Shown here in pieces: positions 53,796-63,700 of a DNA stretch of 64,000 nucleotides. The translations under genes and the position numbers were made by a program. The notes under the pieces are model-generated. The model was given only the letters and a program-made list of their open reading frames with translations. It made no database searches and was not told the DNA's origin. Position 1 is the first letter of the stretch; each line of letters begins with the position of its first letter. Origin of the DNA: an uncultured Oscillospiraceae bacterium (lineage in GTDB: Bacteria > Bacillota > Clostridia > Oscillospirales > Ruminococcaceae); NCBI GenBank assembly GCA_934438055.1, contig CAKSAY010000002.1, positions 1 to 64,000 of the forward strand, given 5' to 3'.

Positions 53796-54844
53796 AAAAA
53801 CAACAAATAAATAAAGAACATAGCAACAGAAAGACGAAAAGAATCTATATAGAGGTGCTTCGCATTATAGCAGCCTTTTTGGTCATTGTAAATCACACTG
53901 TTAACACTATATTTCTGAATATACCCATTTCAACAACATGGTATGTCTCTGTTGCTTGTCTCTATATAAGCAAAATTGCTGTACCAATCTTTTTGATGAT
54001 ATCCGGCGCATTGTTGTTGAGCAAAAGAGATACACCTAAAAAGTATCTTACCCGTATTATACGCTGTGTCATCATGATTGTATTGTTCACTATTATCAAT
54101 TTTGCATATATTTATCGTGGACAGGATGTAAGTTTCTCTCTTTTTTTAGATTCTCTGTTTGGCTGTGTCACTAGCGCCTATTGGTATCTGTATCTATATT
54201 TGGGAATTCTAATTATGCTTCCCATTCTACAAAAGCTCGCACAGGCGCTATTAAAAAAAGAAATGCAGCTGTTTTTGGTGATTTCTCTTGTTATCGGCGG
54301 CGGCATTCCATTGTTGACTGTTTTTACAGGTCTTGCAGTGTATCCAAAATTTTTATCTGTTTTATTTAGTCCCTATCTCGGAATTATGTTTTTGGGATAT
54401 TACATTGAAAAATATGTAACGATTACAAAGAGCAAAGCTTGGGTGTCGTCCCTTATTTTTTCGGCTTCCATTCTTCTACAAGTTTTATTAACGAGATACC
54501 TATATACGTTAGATCAAAATAATTTTATGCAATTAGATGACTGCACGTTTTTAACAATAACTCTGAGTGCCGCATGCATATATATGTCTGTTAAATACAT
54601 ATTTACTTCAATAAATATATCGCCAACTCTCTGCAAAATTATTAGCTATGTTGGCGGACTGACCCTTGGCATCTATCTTTGGGGAGATATGTTTATAAGA
54701 ATTTTAGGTCCTATGTATGAACACCTAAAATCGCAAATGTATATTATGGTCGCTGTGCTTATTTTTCAAATCTGTATCTATCTATGCGGTGCGGTGTGCA
54801 CGGCAGTTATGAAACTGATTCCCTATATAAAAAAGCTGCTATAG
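53774..54844 (+). CDS. Membrane acyltransferase (acyltransferase 3 family)
   Basis: 356 residues with about ten membrane segments. The first helix carries YIEVLRIIAAFLVIVNHTVN, including the NH motif of the family, which O-acetylates surface sugars or peptidoglycan. The start is uncertain: ATG 53774 is 17 nt from GGAGG, and the frame can be extended to a TTG at 53741. Confidence 0.8.
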   Translation: MVIHPSVKKQQINKEHSNRKTKRIYIEVLRIIAAFLVIVNHTVNTIFLNIPISTTWYVSVACLYISKIAVPIFLMISGALLLSKRDTPKKYLTRIIRCVIMIVLFTIINFAYIYRGQDVSFSLFLDSLFGCVTSAYWYLYLYLGILIMLPILQKLAQALLKKEMQLFLVISLVIGGGIPLLTVFTGLAVYPKFLSVLFSPYLGIMFLGYYIEKYVTITKSKAWVSSLIFSASILLQVLLTRYLYTLDQNNFMQLDDCTFLTITLSAACIYMSVKYIFTSINISPTLCKIISYVGGLTLGIYLWGDMFIRILGPMYEHLKSQMYIMVAVLIFQICIYLCGAVCTAVMKLIPYIKKLL

Positions 54845-55055
54845 CAGCACACATAACCTCTCAGGACTGTTCAAAACAACCAAGGCTTTTGAAGAAAGGC
54901 AATTGTGCCGTCTAATGTCTCTCTCAGCTGGCACATAGCGGAGGCAACTAAAAGAATTTGTCCCAAAACAGCTATATAACAATACAAGAATATAATCCAT
55001 AACCATCCACTTTTTATAGACAAAAATGAAATCAATTACAAAAGGAGTAGAAAAA

Positions 55056-55844
55056 ATGAGTGATTCTAATATAAAGCATATCGTTTTTCACAGCGCTCTC
55101 CTCAACAAATCTATGGGAATAAATGTGTATCTACCACCGGCATATGAAGAGCATAAAAATCCTCTTCCGGTGTTGTATTTCCTCCATGGAAGAAGCGGCA
55201 ATGAAAATATTCTGTTTGATCTAAACATTCATCTTAAGGCTGACGAAATGATAGCACAACAGAAAATAAATCCGCTCATCATTGTTTGCCCTAGAATAGA
55301 AAATAGCAGAGGCATTAATTCATCCCCACTATGCAAAGAAATTGTATCCTCAACAGATACTGTGATAAATATCGGAATGTATGAAGACTATTTTATCAAA
55401 GAGGTTGTGCCGCTAATCGATAAACAATTCAATACTATCTGCACAAAAAGCGGACGGTATATTGGTGGGGTTTCAGCAGGAGGCTATGCAGCATTGCATT
55501 TTGCTTTCCGGCATCAAGAACTGTTCTGCAAAGTGGGAGGTCATATGCCTTCCATAGAACTAGGTTTGGAACAAGAGGATGCTCCATATTTTCCAAATAT
55601 GTCTATATGGGAAAAATACGACCCTGTAACAATTGCTAGAACTACAAATCTTTCTAAAGAGCTGAGCGTATATCTTGACGCCGGAGATCAAGATGAAGGT
55701 CATTTTTATGAGGGTTGTAAAATCCTGCAAAACATTCTAGAAGAAAAAGGAGTTACATCTCAAAATCATCTGTTTCAAGGACATCATGATGCGATGTATA
55801 TATCATCTCATTTAGAAAAATATCTAGAATTCTATAATGCATAG
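55056..55844 (+). CDS. Esterase of the alpha/beta-hydrolase family (esterase D-like)
   Basis: 262 residues. The oxyanion region is LYFLHGRSGNE, the nucleophile Ser is in GGVSAGGY (about 140), Asp is in LDAGDQDE and His in GHHDAMY, so the triad is complete. Cytosolic, no signal peptide. The substrate is unknown; the neighbours, a surface acyltransferase and an acetyltransferase, may suggest acyl-group turnover. AAAAGGAG before the ATG. Confidence 0.8.
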   Translation: MSDSNIKHIVFHSALLNKSMGINVYLPPAYEEHKNPLPVLYFLHGRSGNENILFDLNIHLKADEMIAQQKINPLIIVCPRIENSRGINSSPLCKEIVSSTDTVINIGMYEDYFIKEVVPLIDKQFNTICTKSGRYIGGVSAGGYAALHFAFRHQELFCKVGGHMPSIELGLEQEDAPYFPNMSIWEKYDPVTIARTTNLSKELSVYLDAGDQDEGHFYEGCKILQNILEEKGVTSQNHLFQGHHDAMYISSHLEKYLEFYNA

Positions 55845-55955
55845 GTTTGCTTAATTGTTATCGTCCACCGCTGTTCAACAAAGCGCTGCGAATAACAGAC
55901 GGAGTCGCTTTCGTTCTATTACTATGCCCGCCCGAAAAAGTTAAGAGGAGGTTCT

Positions 55956-56594
55956 ATGAAAATTTCCAATAAACAAATCTATCCCCGAGCAGGAGATACG
56001 CAAACTATCTATCTAAAAAACGTAATCAAAAATCCTAATATAACAGTGGGCGATTTTACAATGTATAACGACTTCGTAAATGATCCAACCCTGTTTGAAA
56101 AAAACAATGTATTATATCATTATCCAATCAATAATGACAAACTGAAAATTGGAAAATTCTGTTCTATCGCCTGTGGTGCAAAATTTCTTTTTAACAGCGC
56201 CAATCATACACTATCTTCCCTATCCACCTATCCCTTTCCCCTATTTTATGAGGAATGGGGATTGAAATCTAAAGATATAACAAAGGCATGGGAGAACAAA
56301 GGAGATATCATCATCGGCAACGACGTATGGATTGGTTATCAGGCCGTTATCTTAGCCGGCGTCTCCGTTGGAGACGGCGCTATTATTGGAACCCGTGCAG
56401 TTGTCACAAAAGACGTCCCACCGTATACAATTGTTGGAGGCGTCCCTGCAAAACAAATAAAACAGCGCTTTTCAAAGGATACGATTACAGCGCTGTTACA
56501 AATACAATGGTGGAACTGGCCAAAAGAAAAAATTATGAAATCTATAGATGCAATACAAACCGGAGATATAGAAATTCTTAAAAAATCCACCTAA
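55956..56594 (+). CDS. Vat-like xenobiotic acetyltransferase
   Basis: 212 residues with a left-handed beta-helix made of hexapeptide repeats. LYHYPINNDKLKIGKFCSIACG, the His84 region SANHT, IIGNDVWIG and the end QWWNWP match streptogramin A acetyltransferases (Vat) and CatB relatives closely. The catalytic His is present. It could inactivate streptogramin A or chloramphenicol, but many such proteins have other substrates. AAGAGGAGG upstream. Confidence 0.8.
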   Translation: MKISNKQIYPRAGDTQTIYLKNVIKNPNITVGDFTMYNDFVNDPTLFEKNNVLYHYPINNDKLKIGKFCSIACGAKFLFNSANHTLSSLSTYPFPLFYEEWGLKSKDITKAWENKGDIIIGNDVWIGYQAVILAGVSVGDGAIIGTRAVVTKDVPPYTIVGGVPAKQIKQRFSKDTITALLQIQWWNWPKEKIMKSIDAIQTGDIEILKKST

Positions 56595-56814
56595 ATCGTA
56601 GATAGACAACATCAGTGTCTTCTTAGCGAGCAGAAAGACGATGCAAAACCTCAAATCCCTTTGAACTCGCTATTACAATCGTTGCAGCTAGTGATCTAAA
56701 TTAGAGCTAAAATTTCCAGTATGATAAACTCGCGCTTATCAAATACTATTTGCATACTTTTATTGCAGTAATTATTTTATAAAAAGACGACCATCAAATG
56801 CATAGATTGTCGCA

Positions 56815-56843
56815 TTAACACAAAATAGGAAGTACTGTATAAT
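56815..56843 (+). promoter_or_regulatory. Promoter of the small ORF mRNA, copy 3
   Basis: TTAACA at 56815-56820, a 17-nt spacer and TATAAT at 56838-56843; start near 56850, just at the arm GCAGTTGGGAC. Confidence 0.75.
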
Positions 56844-56925
56844 GAATAAAGCAGTTGGGACGCAGTCCTTGTGATAAACCTCCCCGTCTATACCTTTCAT
56901 CTTTGGGGTGGGAGGAGGTGATATC

Positions 56926-57042
56926 ATGAGAGATGTTTTCGTAGCTTGCTTGCGAAAGTTGTTATATAAAAGAGAAAAGACCATAACAATCAACGTTATA
57001 GTCTGTGACTCATTGAATATAACAAATCATCGCAAGGACTAA
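56926..57042 (+). CDS. Candidate 38-residue type I toxin-like peptide, copy 3
   Basis: ATG at 56926 with GGAGGAGGTG 5 nt upstream; that site pairs with ACCTCCCC at 56878-56885. The peptide starts MRDVFVACLRKLLYKREK, continues with TITINVIV and ends RKD. It aligns with copies 1 and 2 in the order MR, LL, K-K-T strand, NxTN-type stretch, KD end. The stop codon lies next to the conserved CAAGGACT arm in all copies. Confidence 0.65.
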   Translation: MRDVFVACLRKLLYKREKTITINVIVCDSLNITNHRKD

Positions 57043-57058
57043 ACGAAACGTCCCAACT
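56971..57058 (-). ncRNA. Predicted antisense RNA, copy 3
   Basis: Transcribed from the promoter at 57092-57065, beginning in GCAGTTGGGAC and ending at a hairpin (plus-strand positions 56979-56987 with 56995-57003) followed by TTTTCTC. Compared with copy 1, two base pairs of the stem have changed on both sides. Confidence 0.65.
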
Positions 57059-57064
57059 GCTTTT

Positions 57065-57092
57065 ATTATAACGAAAAAATAGGAAAAGTCAA
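57065..57092 (-). promoter_or_regulatory. Promoter of the antisense RNA, copy 3
   Basis: Minus strand TTGACT (57092-57087), a 16-nt spacer, TATAAT (57070-57065). Confidence 0.75.
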
Positions 57093-57150
57093 TTGTTACT
57101 TTAAACACTAGTGCTTTAAGAAAAGTTGATCGCTGAATGTTATATTGTGC

Positions 57151-57429
57151 TTAATTATTTTGACAAATTTCCAGCATTATTTTTGCACCTAAATAAAAAC
57201 CATCTATAAATGTAGTACAATTCTCAAGCATAGAAAGACGATATTGAGTGTCTATAGCGTGCTCTAACCTTTCAGCTAGTATGGAATTTGACATTCGTAA
57301 TCTTCTCATCATTTCATTATGAGTATATCCCAACTCCTGCGTAAGTTTATAGTACTGTTTGTCTCCGGGAAAACAGTCGTCCGCCGGACAAATGTTTCCA
57401 TGATACAATTCTTCTAATACACTTTTCAT
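57151..57429 (-). CDS. DUF6809-like small protein
   Basis: 92 residues, helical. LEELYHGNICPADDCFPGDKQYYKL and the end FYLGAKIMLEI fit a small family often met in Clostridia (DUF6809), of unknown function. AAGGAG lies before the ATG. Confidence 0.6.
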   Translation of the reverse strand: MKSVLEELYHGNICPADDCFPGDKQYYKLTQELGYTHNEMMRRLRMSNSILAERLEHAIDTQYRLSMLENCTTFIDGFYLGAKIMLEICQNN

Positions 57430-57612
57430 AACGTAATCTCCTTAAAAATATATTGGCTGTATTTTTATTATACCAATATATTCAGAAAGGTTTTGACATT
57501 CACTGAATGCCTATATAAAAATATTTTGTAAACAAATCGATATGCTATTGATACTCTATCCATTTCATTTTAAGTATATTCTTCACATGAAGCTAATCAA
57601 AAAGGTCAAAAT

Positions 57613-57641
57613 AAAACCGCAGGCTTTTTGCCTGCGGTTTT
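57613..57641 (-). terminator. Terminator of the rplM-rpsI operon
   Basis: A 12-bp stem (AAAACCGCAGGC at 57613-57624, partner at 57630-57641, loop TTTTT) with T-rich sequence following. Confidence 0.85.
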
Positions 57642-57724
57642 TTTGAAAAATCATATTCATCTTTTTGAGACTTGTGTTTAGCGTCAACCACATCTGTGCT
57701 GTGAGAATCCGCAAAAACAAAGAA

Positions 57725-58123
57725 TTATCGTTTAGAAAACTGCGGTGCACGACGTGCCGCTTTAAGACCGTATTTCTTTCTCTCTTTCATTCTTGGATCT
57801 CTTGTCAAGAAACCGGCTCTTTTCAAAGCTGGACGCAATTCAGGATTATAAAGCAGCAAAGCACGGGAAATTCCATGACGAATGGCGCCTGCCTGACCGG
57901 TCACGCCGCCGCCACCTACATTACACACAATGTCGAATTTGCCGTTAAGCTCTGTTAACTCCAACGGCTGACGAACGATGAGTTTCAATGTTTCCAGCCC
58001 AAAATAGTCGTCAATATCACGGCCGTTAATGGTGAACTTTCCGCTTCCTTCATAAAGTCTTACGCGGGCAACAGAGCTTTTTCTTCTGCCCGTCCCATAA
58101 AAATAGGGTTTCGTTTCATACAT
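57725..58123 (-). CDS. rpsI: 30S ribosomal protein S9
   Basis: 132 residues, full length. YFYGTGRRKSSVARVRLYEGSG at the start and the basic tail ending in RRAPQFSKR, which reaches the P-site tRNA, are diagnostic. 18 nt after rplM. Confidence 0.97.
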   Translation of the reverse strand: MYETKPYFYGTGRRKSSVARVRLYEGSGKFTINGRDIDDYFGLETLKLIVRQPLELTELNGKFDIVCNVGGGGVTGQAGAIRHGISRALLLYNPELRPALKRAGFLTRDPRMKERKKYGLKAARRAPQFSKR

Positions 58124-58141
58124 ACTAATTGCCTCCCTCTC

Positions 58142-58570
58142 TTAAAAAGTACAATCTTCCGGTTGTTGTGCCTGATGCGAATGTTCAGCCCCCGGGAAAG
58201 TTCTAAGACGGGTTGCCATCTTTCTTCCTAAGCGATTGTGGGGAAGCATTCCGGTCACAGCATAAGTCATAGCTTTTTCAGGATTCTCTTTCATGAGCTT
58301 GTCATATTTAATTTCCTTAATTCCGCCAATCCAACCTGTGTGCCAATAATGCGTTTTATCGTGCAGTTTATTGCCTGTTAAAACAGCGTCTTTGCAGTTG
58401 ATAATGATCACATGATCGCCGCAATCAACGTGCGGTGTAAAGATAGGTTTATGTTTACCACGTAAAATAGAGGCAGCTTTTGCTGCAACACGACCCAGCG
58501 GTTTGCCGGCTGCATCGATAACATACCATTTACGAACAATTTCGGCTGGTTTTGCCATGGTAGTAGACAT
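58142..58570 (-). CDS. rplM: 50S ribosomal protein L13
   Basis: 142 residues. WYVIDAAGKPLGRVAAKAA and GMLPHNRLGRKM are L13 signatures. Start at the first ATG, which has AGGAGGAACG 4-8 nt upstream. Operon rplM-rpsI. Confidence 0.97.
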   Translation of the reverse strand: MSTTMAKPAEIVRKWYVIDAAGKPLGRVAAKAASILRGKHKPIFTPHVDCGDHVIIINCKDAVLTGNKLHDKTHYWHTGWIGGIKEIKYDKLMKENPEKAMTYAVTGMLPHNRLGRKMATRLRTFPGAEHSHQAQQPEDCTF

Positions 58571-58820
58571 ATTCGTTCCTCCTAAGTTTTATTTTCAATG
58601 ATTACTCTATTTATTATAACAGCAAAGCGAAAATTGTCAAGCAAAATTTCAGAAAAATTCAAGCAATTTTAGAATAACTCTTTCATAATCGTTTATACTC
58701 ATATATTCTTTCATTTACTCATTTTTAATTTTCGTTTATTGCGGCTTTTATATTATAGAGGATAAATGCCCGTGCGCACCATATCATTGCATTCCGGAGG
58801 ATGTAGAATGTATTAGTTGA

Positions 58821-59018
58821 TTATTTTTTATTCTTGTTGTTTTCAAAGCTAATGTGTTCCAGGGCATAATCTACGCATTGATTAATAAACTCATTTCGAC
58901 TGATATCAAATTTTCCTGCTAGTCCATCAATTCTAGCTAATTTTTCTATAGCTATACGAACGGATATCACTAATTTATCATTATTATAAGCTTTTTTAGC
59001 TGGTTGAAATAGTTCCAT
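58821..59018 (-). CDS. Ribbon-helix-helix protein, tandem copy A
   Basis: 65 residues. The DKLVISVRIAIEKLARIDGLA strand-helix part and ISRNEFINQCVDYALEHI give a CopG/MetJ-like ribbon-helix-helix DNA-binding fold. About 70% of residues equal copy B. Upstream it has AAAGG and TATAAT. No toxin gene is adjacent, so it is not evidently an antitoxin. Confidence 0.7.
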   Translation of the reverse strand: MELFQPAKKAYNNDKLVISVRIAIEKLARIDGLAGKFDISRNEFINQCVDYALEHISFENNKNKK

Positions 59019-59251
59019 TTAATCACGACCTTTCGTATGTATTATAGTATTTTTTAGAATGCATTAATATATTCAAAATTAAGAATATAAATATTGAATA
59101 CAAATTAAAAATACCAAAATGATTACACAAAAAATATTTATGAAATTGCATAACCTTTGAATGTTAAAAACATACAGAAAGATCATTAACAGAAAAAGTG
59201 GCAAATGCGCCACACAATATGGTCAGTCTTAATAGAATGGACTGAATTGAA

Positions 59252-59449
59252 TTATGCAGTATCGCTATCTTTTTTGAAAACAATATGATCTAGAGCATAA
59301 TCTATACATTGATTAATAAATTCATTTCTACTAATATCAAAATTTCCTGCCAGTTCATCAATTCTAGTTAATTTTTCAGTACTAATACGAACAGATACAA
59401 CTATTTTATCATTATTATGAGCCTTTTTAATTGGTTGAAATGGTTTCAT
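59252..59449 (-). CDS. Ribbon-helix-helix protein, tandem copy B
   Basis: 65 residues, paralogue of copy A. The similarity covers the upstream region too: TTGAATATATTAATG-type sequence, a TATAAT box and the ribosome binding site occur at the same spacing in both. A tandem duplication of about 430 bp explains this. Possibly each binds its own promoter. Confidence 0.7.
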   Translation of the reverse strand: MKPFQPIKKAHNNDKIVVSVRISTEKLTRIDELAGNFDISRNEFINQCIDYALDHIVFKKDSDTA

Positions 59450-59680
59450 TCAATCACAACCTTTCATATGTATTATAGTGCTTTTTTAAATACATTAATA
59501 TATTCAAAATATTGATTACAAATAGTGAAAGTGATAGAATAATACCATTAAATATGTTTTCTCACCAATGAGAGCAAATCATTAGCATTATATTTCTATA
59601 TCAAAGCAATGTGCATTCAAACAACAAAGCGCAAGACAGCAAAAATATGATAAAAATCAAATGTTTTTGGAGGATTATTG

Positions 59681-60010
59681 ATGCAAGTTGCAATTATAGG
59701 ATCGAGAACCTTACAGGTGAATAACCTAGAAGATTATTTGCCAAAAGGCGTAACAGCTATCATCAGCGGCGGCGCAAAGGGCATTGACCAATGCGCGGCC
59801 AAATATGCAAAAGAGCATGGGATTAAACTCATTGAGTATTACCCTGACTATGCGCGTTATGGGAGGAGCGCTCCGCTGCAAAGAAACAAGCGCATTGTAG
59901 AAGTTTGCGATATGGTTTTAGCCTTTTGGGATAAATCCAGCAAAGGAACAAAGTTCACCATTGATTATGCCACAAAGATGGGAAAGAGGGTTTGTCTTAT
60001 CGACATGTAA
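59681..60010 (+). CDS. SLOG-family protein (DUF2493 / YspA type)
   Basis: 109 residues. VAIIGSRTL, ISGGAKGIDQCAAKYA and FWDKSSKGTKFTIDYA are the signature of the small single-domain SLOG proteins thought to bind nucleotide-like ligands and found in conflict and mobile contexts. The start is the ATG at 59681 behind TTGGAGG. Directly followed by a terminator and the IS200 copy. Confidence 0.8.
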   Translation: MQVAIIGSRTLQVNNLEDYLPKGVTAIISGGAKGIDQCAAKYAKEHGIKLIEYYPDYARYGRSAPLQRNKRIVEVCDMVLAFWDKSSKGTKFTIDYATKMGKRVCLIDM

Positions 60011-60018
60011 ATAAGTAT

Positions 60019-60042
60019 CCCCCGGCAAAGCCGGGGGTTTTT
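60019..60042 (+). terminator. GC-rich hairpin after the SLOG gene (terminator or IS right end)
   Basis: A perfect 8-bp stem (CCCCCGGC at 60019-60026, partner at 60030-60037, loop AAA) followed by TTTTT. It could serve the SLOG gene, or be the right-end hairpin of the insertion sequence. Confidence 0.7.
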
Positions 60043-60145
60043 CATAGACGGGTATAATCCTTTGTTACGAGCCACGCATCACGTTGCGTTGGTACGACCT
60101 GACACTTGCGTAGAGTTTGTTACTTGCTGCTCGTAAACGAGCCTA

Positions 60146-60580
60146 TTAGAAATTTCCCATCGTCAGTTGTTCTCCGGCTCGATCTTCTTCCAACTGTCTT
60201 TTTATGTACTCTTCTATCTTTCTTGCATTCTTTCCTACCGTATCCACGTAATATCCGCGACACCGGAATTCTCTGTTGCCATATTTGTATTTTAACTCCG
60301 GAAACCTTTCATAGATCATTAGACTGCTCTTACCTTTTAGATACCCCATAAAGCTTGAAACACTCTCTTTAGGCGGGATCTCTACTAGCATGTGCACATG
60401 ATCCGGGCATACTTCTGCTTCCGCAATTTTTACTTTCTTCCACTCGCATAGCATTCTCAGGATTTTTCCTACTTCCTGTCTCTTTTCCTTGTAAAAGATT
60501 TTTCTTCTGTATTTCGGTGCAAACACGATGTGGTATTTGCTATTCCATCTTGTATGTGTTAAACTATTCGTGTCATTCAT
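60146..60580 (-). CDS. tnpA: IS200-family transposase TnpA (HUH, Y1)
   Basis: 144 residues from the ATG at 60580, set by AAAGGAGGTC. The HUH metal motif is HVH (residues 61-63) and the nucleophile is in YIKRQ (Tyr125 with Gln129). Acts on single-stranded DNA at replication forks. All key residues are present, so it may be active and may move the broken copy at the window start. Confidence 0.95.
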   Translation of the reverse strand: MNDTNSLTHTRWNSKYHIVFAPKYRRKIFYKEKRQEVGKILRMLCEWKKVKIAEAEVCPDHVHMLVEIPPKESVSSFMGYLKGKSSLMIYERFPELKYKYGNREFRCRGYYVDTVGKNARKIEEYIKRQLEEDRAGEQLTMGNF

Positions 60581-60723
60581 TTTGATGACCTCCTTTTGGT
60601 GTTTTTTTGCAGTTGTCAAGCCGCAACCTTATTCTACACCAAAAGGAGTTTCTTTTTTTCATCATCGGCTTTCGCCTTCCACTGAACCACTCGCCTAGCG
60701 AGTGGTTTTCTTTATACAAAAAA

Positions 60724-60748
60724 ACAGATGTGCATACTGCACATCTGT
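60724..60748 (-). terminator. Terminator of the surface protein gene, abutting the IS200 end
   Basis: A 10-bp stem (ACAGATGTGC at 60724-60733, partner at 60739-60748) followed on the minus strand by seven T, at which the insertion sequence begins. Confidence 0.85.
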
Positions 60749-60762
60749 CATTTTATATAGGA

Positions 60763-63700
60763 TTACTGGGGAAATATTAAGCTCAAAATAAGCTGCATAA
60801 TATCATCAGTCGAACTTGACTGATAATCCATCCCCTCAACCGCTGTTTCGTCTCCTGAAATTTCTTCATCCGGAGTTTCCTCGTCCGGAATTGCATGATC
60901 CGGGGAAACAGTTGTGTTGGTAAACAATTCTGCACCCGTGATTCCCTCATAGCCCGGTTCGTTGACAGTAGCTTTGAGCGTAAAAGTAGTATCCAGATCA
61001 TTCTCTGTCAATGTATACATCGCATCTGTAGAAACACATATGCCATCACTTTGCCGGAACCACTCATAAGATACATACTGTTGATCGACAGTCTCTCCGT
61101 TTGCCTTTGTAAAAGTAGCAACTGCCTCTAAAGTGTCGCCAAGTGAAACAAAGGATGTATCTGTCAACTCCTGCCGGGTGGTCAAATCATACACTTGAAT
61201 CACCGACTGCTGAATCTGTCCAACTGCAACTGCATCTGTGTATTCACTGATAGCAACGCCCGTGAAACCGGAGTTACTGAATGTAACACAAACAGAAATC
61301 TGCTGACCCAAATCATCACCGACAACTATATAAGATGAAGAGGTAGCCTCCGGAATTGCCCTATCATTTCTCATCCATTGATAGGTAAAGTCGTCTTCTG
61401 TGCAAAGTTCTCCTGTGCAGGGATTGACATAATCGGTAACTGCATTGATAGTGTCGCCAACCTTAGGCTGATTGTTATCAATCTCAACGGTTCCGCTAAG
61501 AGATAAAGGAAGCACCGGAGTTGTTAGATATTGAGCCGTACCTGAATAAGCGATTTCTTTCGTGCTGTCTACTGAAGCAATAAGGGTAATACTGTTCAAT
61601 GCATCTTCAGGCTGCACTCTATACTCTTTGCCGGTACCGACTAACTCATCGCCGCGATACCATTGATAAATAATATTTTCCTCTGGAACTATCTCGCCGG
61701 TTGTTGTATCTTTGACAAATTGAGCATCACTTGCCTTTAAGAGATCATTAACAGTTGGCGAATCTAATTGAATCTCAGTCTGGCCATCTTCTTTTAAAAC
61801 AACAACTTCGCCGGAAAGCACTTTTTCAGAGACAGGCGCCATCAGAGCAACATCGCTCTCTGCACTGCCCTCATATCCGGTTTCATTGACCGTCACTGCA
61901 ACAGACAACGTTTTATTGTAGTCATCAATTGTCGTTGTGTAGCTTGCATCGGTTTGATTTGGAATAAGCTCTCCGTCCTTATACCATTGATAGGTAAAGT
62001 CTGTGACAGAATCTAGTCCATCAAGCGTTTTGTGGAAATCAGGAATAGCAGTTATAGTATCTCCAACAGCCGGTGTCAGATTGTCGATTACAACACTGCC
62101 CTCAAGGCTCTGCGCTAACACTCTATTTGTAGAAGTGCTCGATGCAATCCCCAAATATCCTTTCTGGTCGACAGTTGCCATAACAGTGATTGCTTTGCCG
62201 AATTGATCCGGCGAAACAACCAACTCATTTGAAGTCACACCGGGAATCGCCACGCCATCCTGATACCACTGGTAATTAAAGTCAGATACCATCTCACCAG
62301 TGCTCTCATCAATGCAGAAGCTCGGAGTTGCTGTAAGTGTATCTCCAACAATTGGATCCTGATTATCAATCGTTACACTACCTGTAAGTGTCTTACCCTG
62401 AACGCGATAAGCCTCATCGCTGACACTTGTTGCTGAACCAACATAGGCGGGGTCGATAATCGTCGCTTGCACAGTTAGAATCTCATCGCTATCTTCAGGT
62501 TTTACCAGATAGTTCTCGGAATTAGCCCCCTCAATTGGAACGCCAGAAAGATACCACTGATAGCCTATATCGGAAATCTGCTCTCCCATCTTATTGATGA
62601 AAGAAGCGCTTGCGTGTAGATTATCTCCCACCACCGGATTCTTGGAGGCGTCAATTCTCACGCTTCCGGAGAGCTGCTGCGGCTGCACTGCTGTAGATAC
62701 AGTAGACGCTGAACCATAATAACCCTGATCCTTCACCGTAACAACAAGCTCAATCGTCTGATTAACATATTCGTCTTCAATAAATAGTGCACTCTCCTCA
62801 GACACAAGCTGCTTGGTTGGTTCAGGCTGGTCTTCTGTTGCCGGAGAGCAGACATACCACTCATAACCAAACTGTTTTGCAGTTCCGCAAGGAATGATGT
62901 TAAAACCGTCCACAGTAGCAGTAATTGTGTCGCCTACGATAGGAGCAGTATTTGATAGAGCTACTGAACCTGTGAGCTGTTGGTCTGAAATTGCGCCGGT
63001 CTCTACCTGAGCAGTTCCCTCATAACCATTTTGAGCCACCGAAATATCCAAAACTAATGTTTTGCCAACATCTTCTGCTTTTACTAAATAGGTCGAATCA
63101 TTTGAAACAATCGAGGCATTCTCTGCATCCCGCACTGTCCATGAATAGTTGTAATGTGTGATTTGGGCCCCAGATGGAACAACGGTGAATCCAGAAATCT
63201 CAGGCGTGAGTACATCTCCCACAACCGGAGTTTCATGACCATTGTTGTTTGAAAGAGTTACTGTGCCTGTAACAGTCTGAGAACAAGTCGATTCGGTTTG
63301 TGCCATTGCTTCACCGACATAGCCCGAATCTGCAACACGTACTTTAACAGATAGTGATTTTCCTAAATCAGCAGGTTGAACCACATACTGTGCATCAGTT
63401 TCGCCGTCAATGATTGAGCCATCACAGTACCACTGATAATAATAAGATGAAATAGGCGTACCCGAGAAAGTATTGAATGCAGCTGTAGCTGTTAGTGTGT
63501 CTCCCACAGTCGGCGTTGTATTGTCAATATTGGCGGTACCCTCAAGCATACATGGCTGAACGAAATCGGTCACAGCTTCAACAGCACCTGCATAGTTACT
63601 GTCACTCTTAGCGGATACCTGAAGTTTTAACTGATGACCATAGTCCGCAGCAACAGGGGTATAGGTTAGGGTCTGATTACCGTCACCAACTGCATTTTTC

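Larger units (their letters stand above)
56851..57060. repeat. Small convergent-promoter locus, copy 3 (complete, diverged)
   Basis: Same layout as copy 1 in the opposite orientation: outer arms GCAGTTGGGAC (56851-56861) and its complement (57050-57060), inner arms AGTCCTTG (56864-56871) and CAAGGACT (57033-57040). The arms are identical to copy 1 while the sequence between has diverged strongly, which implies selection on the arms. It is 26 kb away and not part of a larger duplication. Confidence 0.8.
60015..60722 (-). mobile_element. IS200/IS605-family insertion sequence, intact copy (tnpA only)
   Basis: About 0.7 kb with one gene, as in IS200. The left end (high coordinates) has the same 10-bp hairpin as the copy at window start (60685-60694 with 60698-60707) and abuts the T-tract of the surface-protein terminator. 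The right border is less sure; sequence from about 60040 to 60145 is non-coding. No tnpB or RNA-guided nuclease gene is present. Confidence 0.8.

Noticed and set aside
60015..60145. RNA-guided nuclease guide RNA (omega RNA) in the IS200 copy
   Set aside because: The element carries only tnpA; there is no TnpB gene, and the right-end hairpin is explained by the element end or a terminator.
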